A stretch of 64,000 bases of DNA, from assembly GCF_900167075.1 (NCBI RefSeq), contig NZ_FUWH01000006.1, positions 62,001 to 126,000 on the forward strand, written 5' to 3'. The notes under the pieces are model-generated. The model ran no database searches. It saw only the letters and a program-made list of their open reading frames with translations, and was not told the DNA's origin. Source of the stretch: Sediminibacterium ginsengisoli (lineage in GTDB: Bacteria > Bacteroidota > Bacteroidia > Chitinophagales > Chitinophagaceae). This document shows, piece after piece, positions 26,273 to 34,778 of the stretch (within the stretch, counting starts at the first letter, position 1; each line of letters begins with the position of its first letter). A program made the translations under genes and the position numbers.

Positions 26273-29200
26273 ATGAAGAAACTCATCAGAATATTCCTGT
26301 TTGCTGCCGGAACCATCAGCAGTTTGCTGTCCGGCGCGCAGACCACACAGCTTTTACAGGATCCGGACGCCGCATTCAAATCGGCCAAAGAACTTTACCA
26401 GCAGGAAAAATACAGTCTTGCTTATCCTGTATTTAAAACCTTATACAATAACGGGATCGAAAAATCCGGGTTCCCTGCAACCGTGCAGCTGGAATCGAAA
26501 TATTATTCGATCCTTTGCGGTTTGCAACTGAACGATGCGGCTGCTGAACCGCAGGCTGTCGCTTTTGTAACGCTGGAACATGATGTGCCACGCGTACAGA
26601 TGATGAGTTATCATCTTGCAGAATATTATTACCGCACACGTGATCTCACCAAAGCACAGGAATACTACCAGAAAACGAATATTGCCAACCTGAGCAACCG
26701 CGAGATAGCGGAGATGAAATTCCACCAGGCCTATGGGTATTTTGCGATGCAGCAGTTCGACAAAGCCAGGCCCTTGTTCAATGCGATCCGCCAGCTCCCG
26801 AAAGATCCGAACTATACTGATGCCAATTATTATTATGGTTTTATCGCGTTCAACGACAAGAACTATACGCAGGCGCTGGAAAGCTTCCGGATCGCGGAAA
26901 AATCTCAGACTTACCAGAATATCGTTCCCTTCTATATTGCAGAGATCTATTATTTCAGCGGCGACCGCGACCAGGCTTTGTCTTACGGAGAAGCCGCACT
27001 TTCCCGCGGTGGTCAGTATTACGATCTGCAGCTGAAACAGCTGGTGGGGCATCTCCTGTTTGAGAAAAGGCAATATGCGAAAGCCCTCCCTTACCTGGAA
27101 CAATATGTGGCAGCAAAAGATAAAGTAAGAAGGGAAGATCTGTATGAATTAGCCTACTGTTATTATGAAGCCAAAAACTGGCCCAAATCGATAGAAGGAT
27201 TCAAACAACTCGGCGGCGGCGCAGATTCACTGGCGCAGAACAGCATGTACCTGCTTGCAGACGCGTACCTGAAAGTGAACGATAAACAGAACGCAAGAAG
27301 TGCATTTCAGTTCTGTGCAGCGAATAACAGTAACGCCGTACAGAAAGAAATCTCGTTATTTAATTACGCCAAACTTTCATACGACCTTGGTTATATGGAT
27401 ATTGCGCTGAAAGGATTCAAGGATTACCTGGCAGCATATCCGTCATCCGCGCTGCAGCAGGAAGCCAAGGAACTACTGGTAAGCACCATGGCCAATACCA
27501 GTAATTACCGCGAAGGACTTGCCCTGTACGAAAGCCTGCCCGGCAAGAGTGAAAATGCGGTAAAGATCTATCCGCGTCTTTTATATGGAAGAGCTGTGGA
27601 ACTGATCAATGACCAGCAGATCATCCAGGCAGATGAATTGCTTACCAAAGTACTGACAGCACCTTATAATAATCAGCAATTGCCATTTACTTATTTCTGG
27701 AAAGGGGAGATCGCGTACCGCACAGGCAATACGGATGCGGCCATTACACATCTGACAAATTACCTGAAGAACCCATCGGTAAACGGCGAAGTGAATACGC
27801 TTAATGCACGTTATAGTCTCGGCTATGCGTTACTCAAAAATGAGAATTATGCAGCAGCGCGTGAGAATTTTTCACAGATCGCAGGTTCGGTTCCGTCAAC
27901 TTCCAGCCAGATCCAGCAGGATGCTTATCTGCGTACGGCGGATTGTCATTTTATGGCGAAGGACTTCAAACAGGCTTTACGCATGTATGAGCAGGTGCTG
28001 AACCAGCAATTGCCCGGAGCGGACTATGCATTGTTCCAGAAAGCTGTGATTGCAGGTGCATCGAATAAGAATAACGAGAAGATCGCATTGCTGCAGTCGC
28101 TGGAAAGACAGTTCCCGGCTTCTGCTTATAAATCGGAAGCCAACCTGGAAATTGCCAATACTTACCTGGCAGATGAGAACTTCCAGGCTGCGATAGAACC
28201 GTTGAACCGCATTGTAAAAGATAATAAGGCAACAGCATTGCATCCCGAAGCATACCTGAAGCTGGGTGTAGCCTATTTCAACCTGGATAAAAACACGGAG
28301 TCGCTTGCACAGTTTAAAAAACTGGTAGCTACTTACCCGAATACGCAGGAAAGTACAGATGCGATAGAGTATATCCGGAACTTATTTGTAGAGAACCAGC
28401 AACCCGGCGAATTTGTAACATTCATGCGTGAGAATGGCAAGCCGGTAACCTATAATGAAGAAGATTCACTGACCTTCCGTTCGGCGATGCTTCGCTATGA
28501 TGCGAAAGATATGGCTGGCGCGAAAACGGGTTTTGCAGCTTATCTCGCTAAATTCCCTGATGGCCGTTATAATCTTGAAGCCAATTATTTCTCAGCAGAG
28601 ATCTATATTTCAGAAAAAGATGCGAAGAATGCGTTAACCTATTATGCAACGGTTGCCGGCAAAGCGCAAAACAGATTCGCGGAACGAAGCGCGCTCCAGG
28701 CTGCAAGGATCTATTATTTTGATCTGAAAGATTATGTGAACGCAGAGAAATATTTCATCCAGGCAAAAGAACTGGCAACTCAACAGGAGAACAGGCTGGA
28801 AGCGATGCGCGGATTATTACGCTGCCAGTTCAAAGCGCAGAAATGGAAAGAAGCGGCCCCGAATGCCCAGGAACTGTTACAGGAAAAAGGAATTGCAACC
28901 GACGACAGGATGATGGCCAGTATGGTCGTAGCCCGTAACCACCACCTGAACAACGAAGCAGAACAGGCGGCAGCTGCGTACAGGCAGGTAATTGCTACCG
29001 GCAAATCGGAGTACAGTGCTGAAGCGCAATATCGTATTGCAGAACTGCTGCTGCAACAGGATAAACTTGCAGATGCAGAGAAAGCAGCTTTTGATGTGAT
29101 CAAAAAATCAGGATCTTACGAGTACTGGGTTACCAAAAGCTATATGCTGCTGGGCGATATTTATTTCAAACAGAAAGATCTGTTCAATGCCGAAGCTACT

Positions 29201-29314
29201 TACAAGAGCATCGCAGAGAATGCTGCAATTGCAGAATTGAAAACCGAAGCACAGCGAAAACTGGCTCAGGTAGTGGAAGAAAAGAATAAATCAAATAAAG
29301 TTGAACAACAGTAA
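26273..29314 (+). CDS. Large exported TPR-repeat protein
   Basis: A 1013-residue protein with a signal peptide (MKKLIRIFLFAAGTISSLLSGAQ), so probably periplasmic or outer-membrane associated. Nearly all of the chain consists of tetratricopeptide-like helical pairs with small-large-small patterns, e.g. AYGYFAMQQFDKARPLF, ANYYYGFIAFNDKNYTQALESF, AYLKLGVAYFNLDKNTESLAQFKKLV. More than fifteen repeats fit by eye. Such proteins are scaffolds for envelope complexes. It is followed after 10 bases by an outer-membrane-barrel gene and then an HU-like gene, an arrangement that suggests one operon. A TACCTTTA sequence (26202-26209), one mismatch from the -7 consensus, lies upstream. Confidence 0.87.
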   Translation: MKKLIRIFLFAAGTISSLLSGAQTTQLLQDPDAAFKSAKELYQQEKYSLAYPVFKTLYNNGIEKSGFPATVQLESKYYSILCGLQLNDAAAEPQAVAFVTLEHDVPRVQMMSYHLAEYYYRTRDLTKAQEYYQKTNIANLSNREIAEMKFHQAYGYFAMQQFDKARPLFNAIRQLPKDPNYTDANYYYGFIAFNDKNYTQALESFRIAEKSQTYQNIVPFYIAEIYYFSGDRDQALSYGEAALSRGGQYYDLQLKQLVGHLLFEKRQYAKALPYLEQYVAAKDKVRREDLYELAYCYYEAKNWPKSIEGFKQLGGGADSLAQNSMYLLADAYLKVNDKQNARSAFQFCAANNSNAVQKEISLFNYAKLSYDLGYMDIALKGFKDYLAAYPSSALQQEAKELLVSTMANTSNYREGLALYESLPGKSENAVKIYPRLLYGRAVELINDQQIIQADELLTKVLTAPYNNQQLPFTYFWKGEIAYRTGNTDAAITHLTNYLKNPSVNGEVNTLNARYSLGYALLKNENYAAARENFSQIAGSVPSTSSQIQQDAYLRTADCHFMAKDFKQALRMYEQVLNQQLPGADYALFQKAVIAGASNKNNEKIALLQSLERQFPASAYKSEANLEIANTYLADENFQAAIEPLNRIVKDNKATALHPEAYLKLGVAYFNLDKNTESLAQFKKLVATYPNTQESTDAIEYIRNLFVENQQPGEFVTFMRENGKPVTYNEEDSLTFRSAMLRYDAKDMAGAKTGFAAYLAKFPDGRYNLEANYFSAEIYISEKDAKNALTYYATVAGKAQNRFAERSALQAARIYYFDLKDYVNAEKYFIQAKELATQQENRLEAMRGLLRCQFKAQKWKEAAPNAQELLQEKGIATDDRMMASMVVARNHHLNNEAEQAAAAYRQVIATGKSEYSAEAQYRIAELLLQQDKLADAEKAAFDVIKKSGSYEYWVTKSYMLLGDIYFKQKDLFNAEATYKSIAENAAIAELKTEAQRKLAQVVEEKNKSNKVEQQ

Positions 29315-29324
29315 AGCTGCATAC

Positions 29325-31142
29325 ATGAAGTACATTAAATCCATATTATTGCTGCTCGTTGTGGTTTGCATAACAACCACTGCTGTTGAAGCACAAAAAA
29401 GCAGAAGCAAAAAGGGTAAAGCCACAAAACAGCAGAGCGCGCGTAAGAAAGCAACAACAAAAAACAAGGCCAGAAAGAAGCCGGCAGCGAAACCTGCATC
29501 TGCTAAAAAAACAACAACTGCGGATATTTCTACCGCATCAGCACAGAAAATAACCAAGGAAGCACTGGGTGATACCTCAGCGCCGCGTGTGGTAACAATT
29601 ACCTCAGCGTTTAAACCATCGCTGAAGACTGCAGCCAAGATCAATTTTACTGCAGCTACTCCTGTGATCGATTCATCCCGCACACCGGTAGTGTATAATA
29701 TTCCGGCGCAGAATCTTTTATTCTCTTACCAGCCTGTACCCATCAAGCCGGTAGCATTGAAACCTGATACCAGCATTACCTGGAACAATGATCATTATGT
29801 GAAATTAGGAGTGGGTAATTTCAGCACTTTGCTGGCAGAAGGCGCATTTTCATTCGGCGATGGCAAACGCAGCATCACAAACCTCCGTGCTGGGTACCTG
29901 TCTAACAAAGGCAATCTTTTCGCGCAGCAATACAGCAAGTTCGGTGTGGAAGCTATTTCTATCCTGAACAGCAACGGCGGACATGAATGGACCACCAAAG
30001 CATTCTATACCAATACCACCCGGTATTTCTACGGATATGAACCACGCACCATCAGCTATACAAAAGAAAATCTGCTTCGCCGGTATAATGATGCGGGCAT
30101 AGAGATCGGGATGAAGAACAAAGTGCCCGGAGAGTTCAATATCACATATCATCCACAGTTGAGACTGAACTACTTTTCAGATAACAGCAACGGGCAGGAA
30201 TATAACCTGATCGCCCGCGCCCCGGTACGCAAAACCTTCGGTGAAAATTATGCGCTGGACATCGGGATCACTGCCGATATTTCATCCACGCAATTCAGGA
30301 TGATACCTAATACACTGAAGTTCAACAATAATCTTTTTTATGTTAGTCCTTCCGTTCAATATGCCGCAGCCGGTTTCAAACTCAACCTGGGAGTGCAGAC
30401 TACCTGGGATAACAAGAAATTTGCCCTGTTACCTGATATTACCGCTGAAGCGAAGATCTCCGATGTTGGGCTGATCGCGGAAGCCGGATGGAAAGGCTAT
30501 TATAACAAGAACAATTACAGGTCGCTTGCAGATTTCAACCCATGGGTGGAACGTCCCGCAAATCCTTTCCTGAATACGAAAGTAAGTGAACAATATGGTG
30601 GCATTAAAGGAGCAGCAGGGAATCATTTCACCTATAAAGCGCGCTTGTCTTTTGTCCGCCTGAATAACCAGCCATTGTTTGTGAATGATGCAATGGATGG
30701 AAAAACATTCACCGTATTATTTGAGCCCAAGCTTGAAATGCTGAAACTTTACGGAGAAGTAGGGTATAATGTACAGGAAAAATTTTCTCTCTCTGCAGGT
30801 GCAACCTACCGGCAATTCACGTCGCTGGAGCAAAATGAAAAAGCATGGGGACTGCTGCCGCTGGAGATCAACGGTTCATTGCGCTGGAAAGTGCTGAAAG
30901 ACCTGCAGCTCAAGGCCGATGCATTTATCTGGGATGGCGCTCAATACCGTAATACGGCATTGCAAAGCGGCAAGCTGGATCCTGCTGCGGACCTCAATAT
31001 CGGTGCTGAATTTGCTGTGATGCGCAGGCTGAACCTGTGGTTACAACTGAATAATGTACTCAATAATAAATACCAGCGCTGGAATCAATATGAAGTAGTA
31101 GGGTTGAATGTGTTGGGCGGAGTTGTATATTCGTTCCGCTAA
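29325..31142 (+). CDS. Outer-membrane beta-barrel (TonB-receptor-like) protein with basic N-terminal segment
   Basis: A 605-residue exported protein: signal peptide MKYIKSILLLLVVVCITTTAVEAQ, then about 45 residues dominated by Lys, Ala, Arg and Thr (residues 25-70), then a beta-strand-rich chain with many alternating aromatic strands (NLRAGYLSNKGNLFAQQYSKFG, HEWTTKAFYTNTTRYFYGYEP) ending in a C-terminal Phe-Arg typical of outer-membrane barrels (GGVVYSFR). LNIGAEFAVMRRLNLWLQLNNVLNNKYQRW is the terminal strand pattern of TonB-dependent receptors. No plug domain is obvious. ATG 29325 begins the signal peptide. The basic segment is unusual for a secreted protein. It sits between the TPR gene and the HU-like gene. 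Confidence 0.8.
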   Translation: MKYIKSILLLLVVVCITTTAVEAQKSRSKKGKATKQQSARKKATTKNKARKKPAAKPASAKKTTTADISTASAQKITKEALGDTSAPRVVTITSAFKPSLKTAAKINFTAATPVIDSSRTPVVYNIPAQNLLFSYQPVPIKPVALKPDTSITWNNDHYVKLGVGNFSTLLAEGAFSFGDGKRSITNLRAGYLSNKGNLFAQQYSKFGVEAISILNSNGGHEWTTKAFYTNTTRYFYGYEPRTISYTKENLLRRYNDAGIEIGMKNKVPGEFNITYHPQLRLNYFSDNSNGQEYNLIARAPVRKTFGENYALDIGITADISSTQFRMIPNTLKFNNNLFYVSPSVQYAAAGFKLNLGVQTTWDNKKFALLPDITAEAKISDVGLIAEAGWKGYYNKNNYRSLADFNPWVERPANPFLNTKVSEQYGGIKGAAGNHFTYKARLSFVRLNNQPLFVNDAMDGKTFTVLFEPKLEMLKLYGEVGYNVQEKFSLSAGATYRQFTSLEQNEKAWGLLPLEINGSLRWKVLKDLQLKADAFIWDGAQYRNTALQSGKLDPAADLNIGAEFAVMRRLNLWLQLNNVLNNKYQRWNQYEVVGLNVLGGVVYSFR

Positions 31143-31151
31143 ACTAACCCC

Positions 31152-31733
31152 ATGGAAGAATACCTGTACAAATATTTTGTAATATATAGCAAGCTTGCTA
31201 TTCCTGATATTGGTCAGTTCACTATGGAAGTGACGCCGGCTTCTGTTGACGATTCCGGCCGTCTGCTGCTGGCTCCCGCTCCGCGTATTTCGTTCGTGGA
31301 AGGGCAGGTTACCGCCGACAAACATTTTTTTGATTTTATCGCCGCAGAAATGAATGTTGATGAAGTAGATGCGATCCGTCGTTTCCGCGATTACGCCGTT
31401 TCTCTGAAACAGAAAGCTGTTGAAGAAGGTGTTACGCTTACAGGAATCGGGCAGCTTCATCATTCTGCCGGCAGGCTGGTATTCTCGGCAGCCACACCCG
31501 AACATATATTACCCGCTGTATCATTGCCCGATGGGGTGGCAGCCCTTGAAAAAAAACAGGCTGTTATTGCTACTGAAACTTCATCAACTACAGAATATTC
31601 TCCCGCTGAAACCCCGGTTAACGAAGAAATAGTGGAAGAAGAAGTGGCCGAAGAGCGCTCCGGATCGTGGTGGATCTATGCTGTTATACTGCTCCTGGCC
31701 GGTATCAGCGCCATACTTTTTTATTATGCATAA
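31152..31733 (+). CDS. HU-CCDC81-like domain protein with C-terminal membrane helix
   Basis: A 193-residue protein. Residues 1-115 (YLYKYFVIYSKLAIPDIGQF, DKHFFDFIAAEMNVDEVDAIRRFRDYAVSLKQKAVEEGV, LTGIGQLHHSAGRLVFS) resemble the bacterial HU-CCDC81 domain, a relative of HU/IHF DNA-binding folds. A Glu-rich linker follows (residues 125-168), then a hydrophobic helix (WWIYAVILLLAGISAILFYYA) that ends the protein. It has no signal peptide, so the HU-like part likely faces the cytoplasm. Family members sit next to cell-wall or SPOR genes in Bacteroidota. Ten bases separate it from the barrel gene, so it is in the same operon. Confidence 0.75.
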   Translation: MEEYLYKYFVIYSKLAIPDIGQFTMEVTPASVDDSGRLLLAPAPRISFVEGQVTADKHFFDFIAAEMNVDEVDAIRRFRDYAVSLKQKAVEEGVTLTGIGQLHHSAGRLVFSAATPEHILPAVSLPDGVAALEKKQAVIATETSSTTEYSPAETPVNEEIVEEEVAEERSGSWWIYAVILLLAGISAILFYYA

Positions 31734-31751
31734 CCTGTTTCCGGAAGATTT

Positions 31752-32651
31752 ATGAGCAAGAATATCAATTATAGTCATTGCCCCTGCTGCAACAGTGCTG
31801 ATATCAATCCGGTACTTTCTGCCGAAGATTATACCGTTAGCCATGAACTGTTTGAAATATGGCATTGCAATCATTGCTCTAACCGCTTTACCCAGGACGT
31901 ACCCGATGCAGCAAACATAGGACCTTATTACCAGTCGGATGCTTATGTATCTCACTCGGATACCAAACAGGGTCTGATCAATAAACTATACCATGCAGTC
32001 CGCAATTATACTTTACAGAAGAAAAGATCACTTGTTCAGCAGGTGACAGACCGGAAACAAGGTTCGCTGCTTGACGTGGGTGCCGGAACCGGTGCCTTCG
32101 CCGGGATCATGAAACAGGCAGGCTGGCAGGTAACCGGCCTGGAACCTGATGATACCGCACGAAATGTGGCAGCGGAGAAGAACGGTATACAGCTGCTCGC
32201 TCCCGGCGAATTATACCAGCTTGCACCGGATCAGTTCGATGCCATTTCGCTCTGGCATGTGATGGAACATGTGCACGATCTGCATGGCTATATCAGAAGA
32301 TTTTCTGCCGTTCTCCGCCAGAATGGACGACTGCTCATTGCAGTTCCCAATTATACCAGTCAAGATGCAGAAGTGTACGGAAAATACTGGGCAGCATACG
32401 ATGTGCCACGTCACTTGTATCATTTTTCCCCTGCGGGTATGGAACAGATGATGCTGGCTGAGGGTTTTGTATTAACAGGCGTTAAACCCATGTGGTTCGA
32501 CAGTTTTTACGTAGCCATGCTGAGCGAGCAATACCGCAAGGGTAAAAGCAACCTGTTTCGTGCAGCATGGGTTGGACTGATGTCTAATCTCAAAGCTGTG
32601 GGCAATAAAAAAAGATGCAGTTCTGTGATCTACATCTTTTCAAAAAAGTAA
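31752..32651 (+). CDS. Class I SAM-dependent methyltransferase with N-terminal zinc ribbon
   Basis: A 299-residue protein. The start has four cysteines in two pairs (CPCCNS near 10, CNHCSN near 40), a zinc-ribbon like those of sugar or lipid methyltransferases. Then comes the SAM fold: GSLLDVGAGTGAFAGIMKQAG (motif I), GLEPDD, DAISLWHVMEHVHDL, and GRLLIAVPNY. It resembles the Methyltransf_11/23 group that modifies glycan or quinone-like acceptors; the substrate is unknown. It follows the HU-like gene by 18 bases and probably ends the TPR/barrel operon. Confidence 0.85.
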   Translation: MSKNINYSHCPCCNSADINPVLSAEDYTVSHELFEIWHCNHCSNRFTQDVPDAANIGPYYQSDAYVSHSDTKQGLINKLYHAVRNYTLQKKRSLVQQVTDRKQGSLLDVGAGTGAFAGIMKQAGWQVTGLEPDDTARNVAAEKNGIQLLAPGELYQLAPDQFDAISLWHVMEHVHDLHGYIRRFSAVLRQNGRLLIAVPNYTSQDAEVYGKYWAAYDVPRHLYHFSPAGMEQMMLAEGFVLTGVKPMWFDSFYVAMLSEQYRKGKSNLFRAAWVGLMSNLKAVGNKKRCSSVIYIFSKK

Positions 32652-32665
32652 TTCAGGAAGTTTTA

Positions 32666-33478
32666 TCAGTTGAACTTCACTTCACAAAGTACCGGCCATC
32701 TTTTGCCGGTGATGTAAAAGCTTTGTTTGGTGGAATCATAGGCAATGCCATTCAGCACGTAACCTTCATCGACAGAACGCGGATCATATGCCGCACCGGA
32801 TTTGCGCAGCAGGTCAGAGAGGTCTATCTTTCCTTCCACCAGTCCTGATGTCGGATTAATTTTCAGGATGTAATCATAACCATACCGGTTTGCATACACA
32901 CTGCCATTTACATATTCCAGTTCATTGAGGCTGTCTACATAACCATTGTTATCTGTAACGCCCACTGTTTTTTCAATTTTGAAACTGGCCGGATCTACAA
33001 AATAAAGATTGCTGCCGCCTGTAGAAACGATCAGGCTTTTGCCATCGTTGGTAAGGCCCCAGCCTTCATAAGGCCATTCAAATTCCTGGATCTTTTTGAA
33101 CGACATATCGTATACAAACACTTTATGCTCTTCCCAGGTGAGCTGATAGATCTTGTTATTAAGGATGGTTACACCTTCTCCGAAATAAGTATTTCCGAGT
33201 GCGAGATCTTTGGTGGCTTTGCCGGTATTCAGGTCAACAACACGTAATTTACTTACACCTCTCATGCCTGTTCCTTCATACATTTTCCCATCGTTCCAGA
33301 TGAGTCCCTGGGTATAGGATGATGTATCGTGCGGATATACCTTAATAATGTTATAGCCGATTGCCGCAGGTGCGGGAATGGCAGGTGCAGCCGGAGTATT
33401 TTCCGTATTATCTTCTTTATCCTTACAGCTGTTCAGCAATACAACCGCAAGCAGTGCGGACAGGATGATCTTTTTCAT
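32666..33478 (-). CDS. Glutaminyl-peptide cyclotransferase, lipoprotein
   Basis: A 270-residue exported enzyme with a lipobox (MKKIILSALLAVVLLNSCKD). The body is a five-bladed propeller of the plant/bacterial glutamine cyclotransferase family: YPHDTSSYTQGLIWNDGKMYEGTG, GEGVTILNNKIYQLTW, EWPYEGWGLTNDGKSLIVSTG, LNELEYVNGSVYANRY, VLNGIAYDSTKQSFYITGKRWP. It converts N-terminal glutamine of proteins to pyroglutamate, probably in the periplasm. Convergent with the methyltransferase gene. A -7 element lies directly upstream. Confidence 0.92.
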   Translation of the reverse strand: MKKIILSALLAVVLLNSCKDKEDNTENTPAAPAIPAPAAIGYNIIKVYPHDTSSYTQGLIWNDGKMYEGTGMRGVSKLRVVDLNTGKATKDLALGNTYFGEGVTILNNKIYQLTWEEHKVFVYDMSFKKIQEFEWPYEGWGLTNDGKSLIVSTGGSNLYFVDPASFKIEKTVGVTDNNGYVDSLNELEYVNGSVYANRYGYDYILKINPTSGLVEGKIDLSDLLRKSGAAYDPRSVDEGYVLNGIAYDSTKQSFYITGKRWPVLCEVKFN

Positions 33479-33494
33479 ATTAAAATGTTGCGCG

Positions 33495-33502
33495 CAAAAA
33501 TA
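33495..33502 (-). promoter_or_regulatory. Candidate -7 promoter element for the glutaminyl cyclase gene
   Basis: Minus-strand TATTTTTG matches TAnnTTTG exactly, 17 bases before the ATG. No clear -33 box. A-T richness makes chance matches more likely here. Confidence 0.35.
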
Positions 33503-33525
33503 GACAAGTTGTTACAGATATACCG

Positions 33526-34659
33526 TTAAAAATAACGCAGCAGATGTTGCGCCACTTTTTCTGCAAAAACAGGCGTGAGTGCCACACCCATGCCATTGCA
33601 GGCCGATACGGCATCCGTTTTTTCCCCCGCAGCTTCCAGTAAAGGCATACCATTATCTGTAAAACCCATGATGCCGCTCCAGTGATGATCGATCGTATAG
33701 GAATAACGGGGTGACAGATGTTCCCTCAAAAACTGTTCGAGCCGGATCCGGATTTCGCCGGAACCTTCAAAACCAGTGGTTCGCTCGGCATCGATCGCCG
33801 TGTTTCTTGCGCCGCCGAGCAGGATACGGTTACCAAGGTTTCGCCAGTAATAAAAGCCTTCGTCGTAATGAAAAGTACCCTTCATGGTAAGTCCGGGTAC
33901 TGGTGATGTTACAATCACCTGTCCTCTTGCAGGAACAACGCCCGATGCCGGGAACAGGTCTTTTGTAAATGCATTGCAGCAAAGCAATAACCGGCCGGCC
34001 TGCATGTTAAACTGGCTGGTATGGACCGTTACCGGTTCGCCTTCATCCCAGCCTGTAACTTCAAGGCCGTAATACAACTGAACGCCCATGGATTGCACCA
34101 GGCGGCTGAGCCCCTGCAGCAGCATGCCGCTGTGAAGCCCTGCTTCGAGCGGGTTGGAGATCATGGCGTCGAAATTCCGTAATCCCTTTTCCTGTATCTG
34201 GTCATTCGCATAGCTGAACACCTGGCTGATACCGGTAACAGGTTTTAAAGCATCATTCAGTTCATCCAGCAGACCCGGAAGCTCGTGCCAGGAGTCGTAA
34301 GTGTGATCGATACATTCAAAGCCGCCGCAGGGATCGAACGCAATTTCATCATCTTTAAAAAAAGAACGGATCTTTTCAATGCCTTTGTAACGCATTTCCA
34401 CTACTTCCAGCATCGCATCTTTACCCATGCTACGCATGTTATGGATCAGCTCCGTAGGACTGCCGAAACACGCAAAACCGGCATTACGGGAAGAGGCACC
34501 GAGAGGCACCGGGTTTCTTTCAACAACACTGATCCGCAGTGCGTTGTTTCTTTTTTTGAGTTCGAAGGCAGTCCATAGTCCCATCAGGCCACCGCCTGCA
34601 ATGATGATATCCTGCGGTGAATAATATGTTTCCTTTTCCCAGATCGATAAATGATGCAT
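33526..34659 (-). CDS. FAD-dependent oxidoreductase (DAO family)
   Basis: A 377-residue flavoenzyme. DIIIAGGGLMGLWTAFELKKRN (near 18-38) is the FAD-binding GxGxxG, followed by VVERNPVPLGASSRNAGFACFGS, where SSRNAGF is the DAO-family loop that contacts the flavin. RVILLGGARN-like (NRILLGGARNTA) and HHWSGIMGFTDNGMPLL near the C-terminus are typical for glycine/sarcosine oxidase-like enzymes. It probably oxidises an amine or amino acid; the substrate is unknown. It is divergent from the first cargo gene of the injection-system cluster and appears to be the last ordinary gene before it. Confidence 0.87.
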   Translation of the reverse strand: MHHLSIWEKETYYSPQDIIIAGGGLMGLWTAFELKKRNNALRISVVERNPVPLGASSRNAGFACFGSPTELIHNMRSMGKDAMLEVVEMRYKGIEKIRSFFKDDEIAFDPCGGFECIDHTYDSWHELPGLLDELNDALKPVTGISQVFSYANDQIQEKGLRNFDAMISNPLEAGLHSGMLLQGLSRLVQSMGVQLYYGLEVTGWDEGEPVTVHTSQFNMQAGRLLLCCNAFTKDLFPASGVVPARGQVIVTSPVPGLTMKGTFHYDEGFYYWRNLGNRILLGGARNTAIDAERTTGFEGSGEIRIRLEQFLREHLSPRYSYTIDHHWSGIMGFTDNGMPLLEAAGEKTDAVSACNGMGVALTPVFAEKVAQHLLRYF

Positions 34660-34778
34660 AGGCTAAAGATAATGAACACCCGGCTGTCTGATGTTTTTCC
34701 CGAAATTTAGAAAAAAAGCAAAAAAGAAGTATATTTAATGGCCCTGGAAAACCAGCAGGCAAGCATAAACAATTACCC

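Noticed and set aside
32606-32640. Terminator at the end of the zinc-ribbon methyltransferase gene
   Set aside because: An AAAAGATG / CATCTTTT pairing exists but the loop is long and an A-rich rather than T-rich tail follows.
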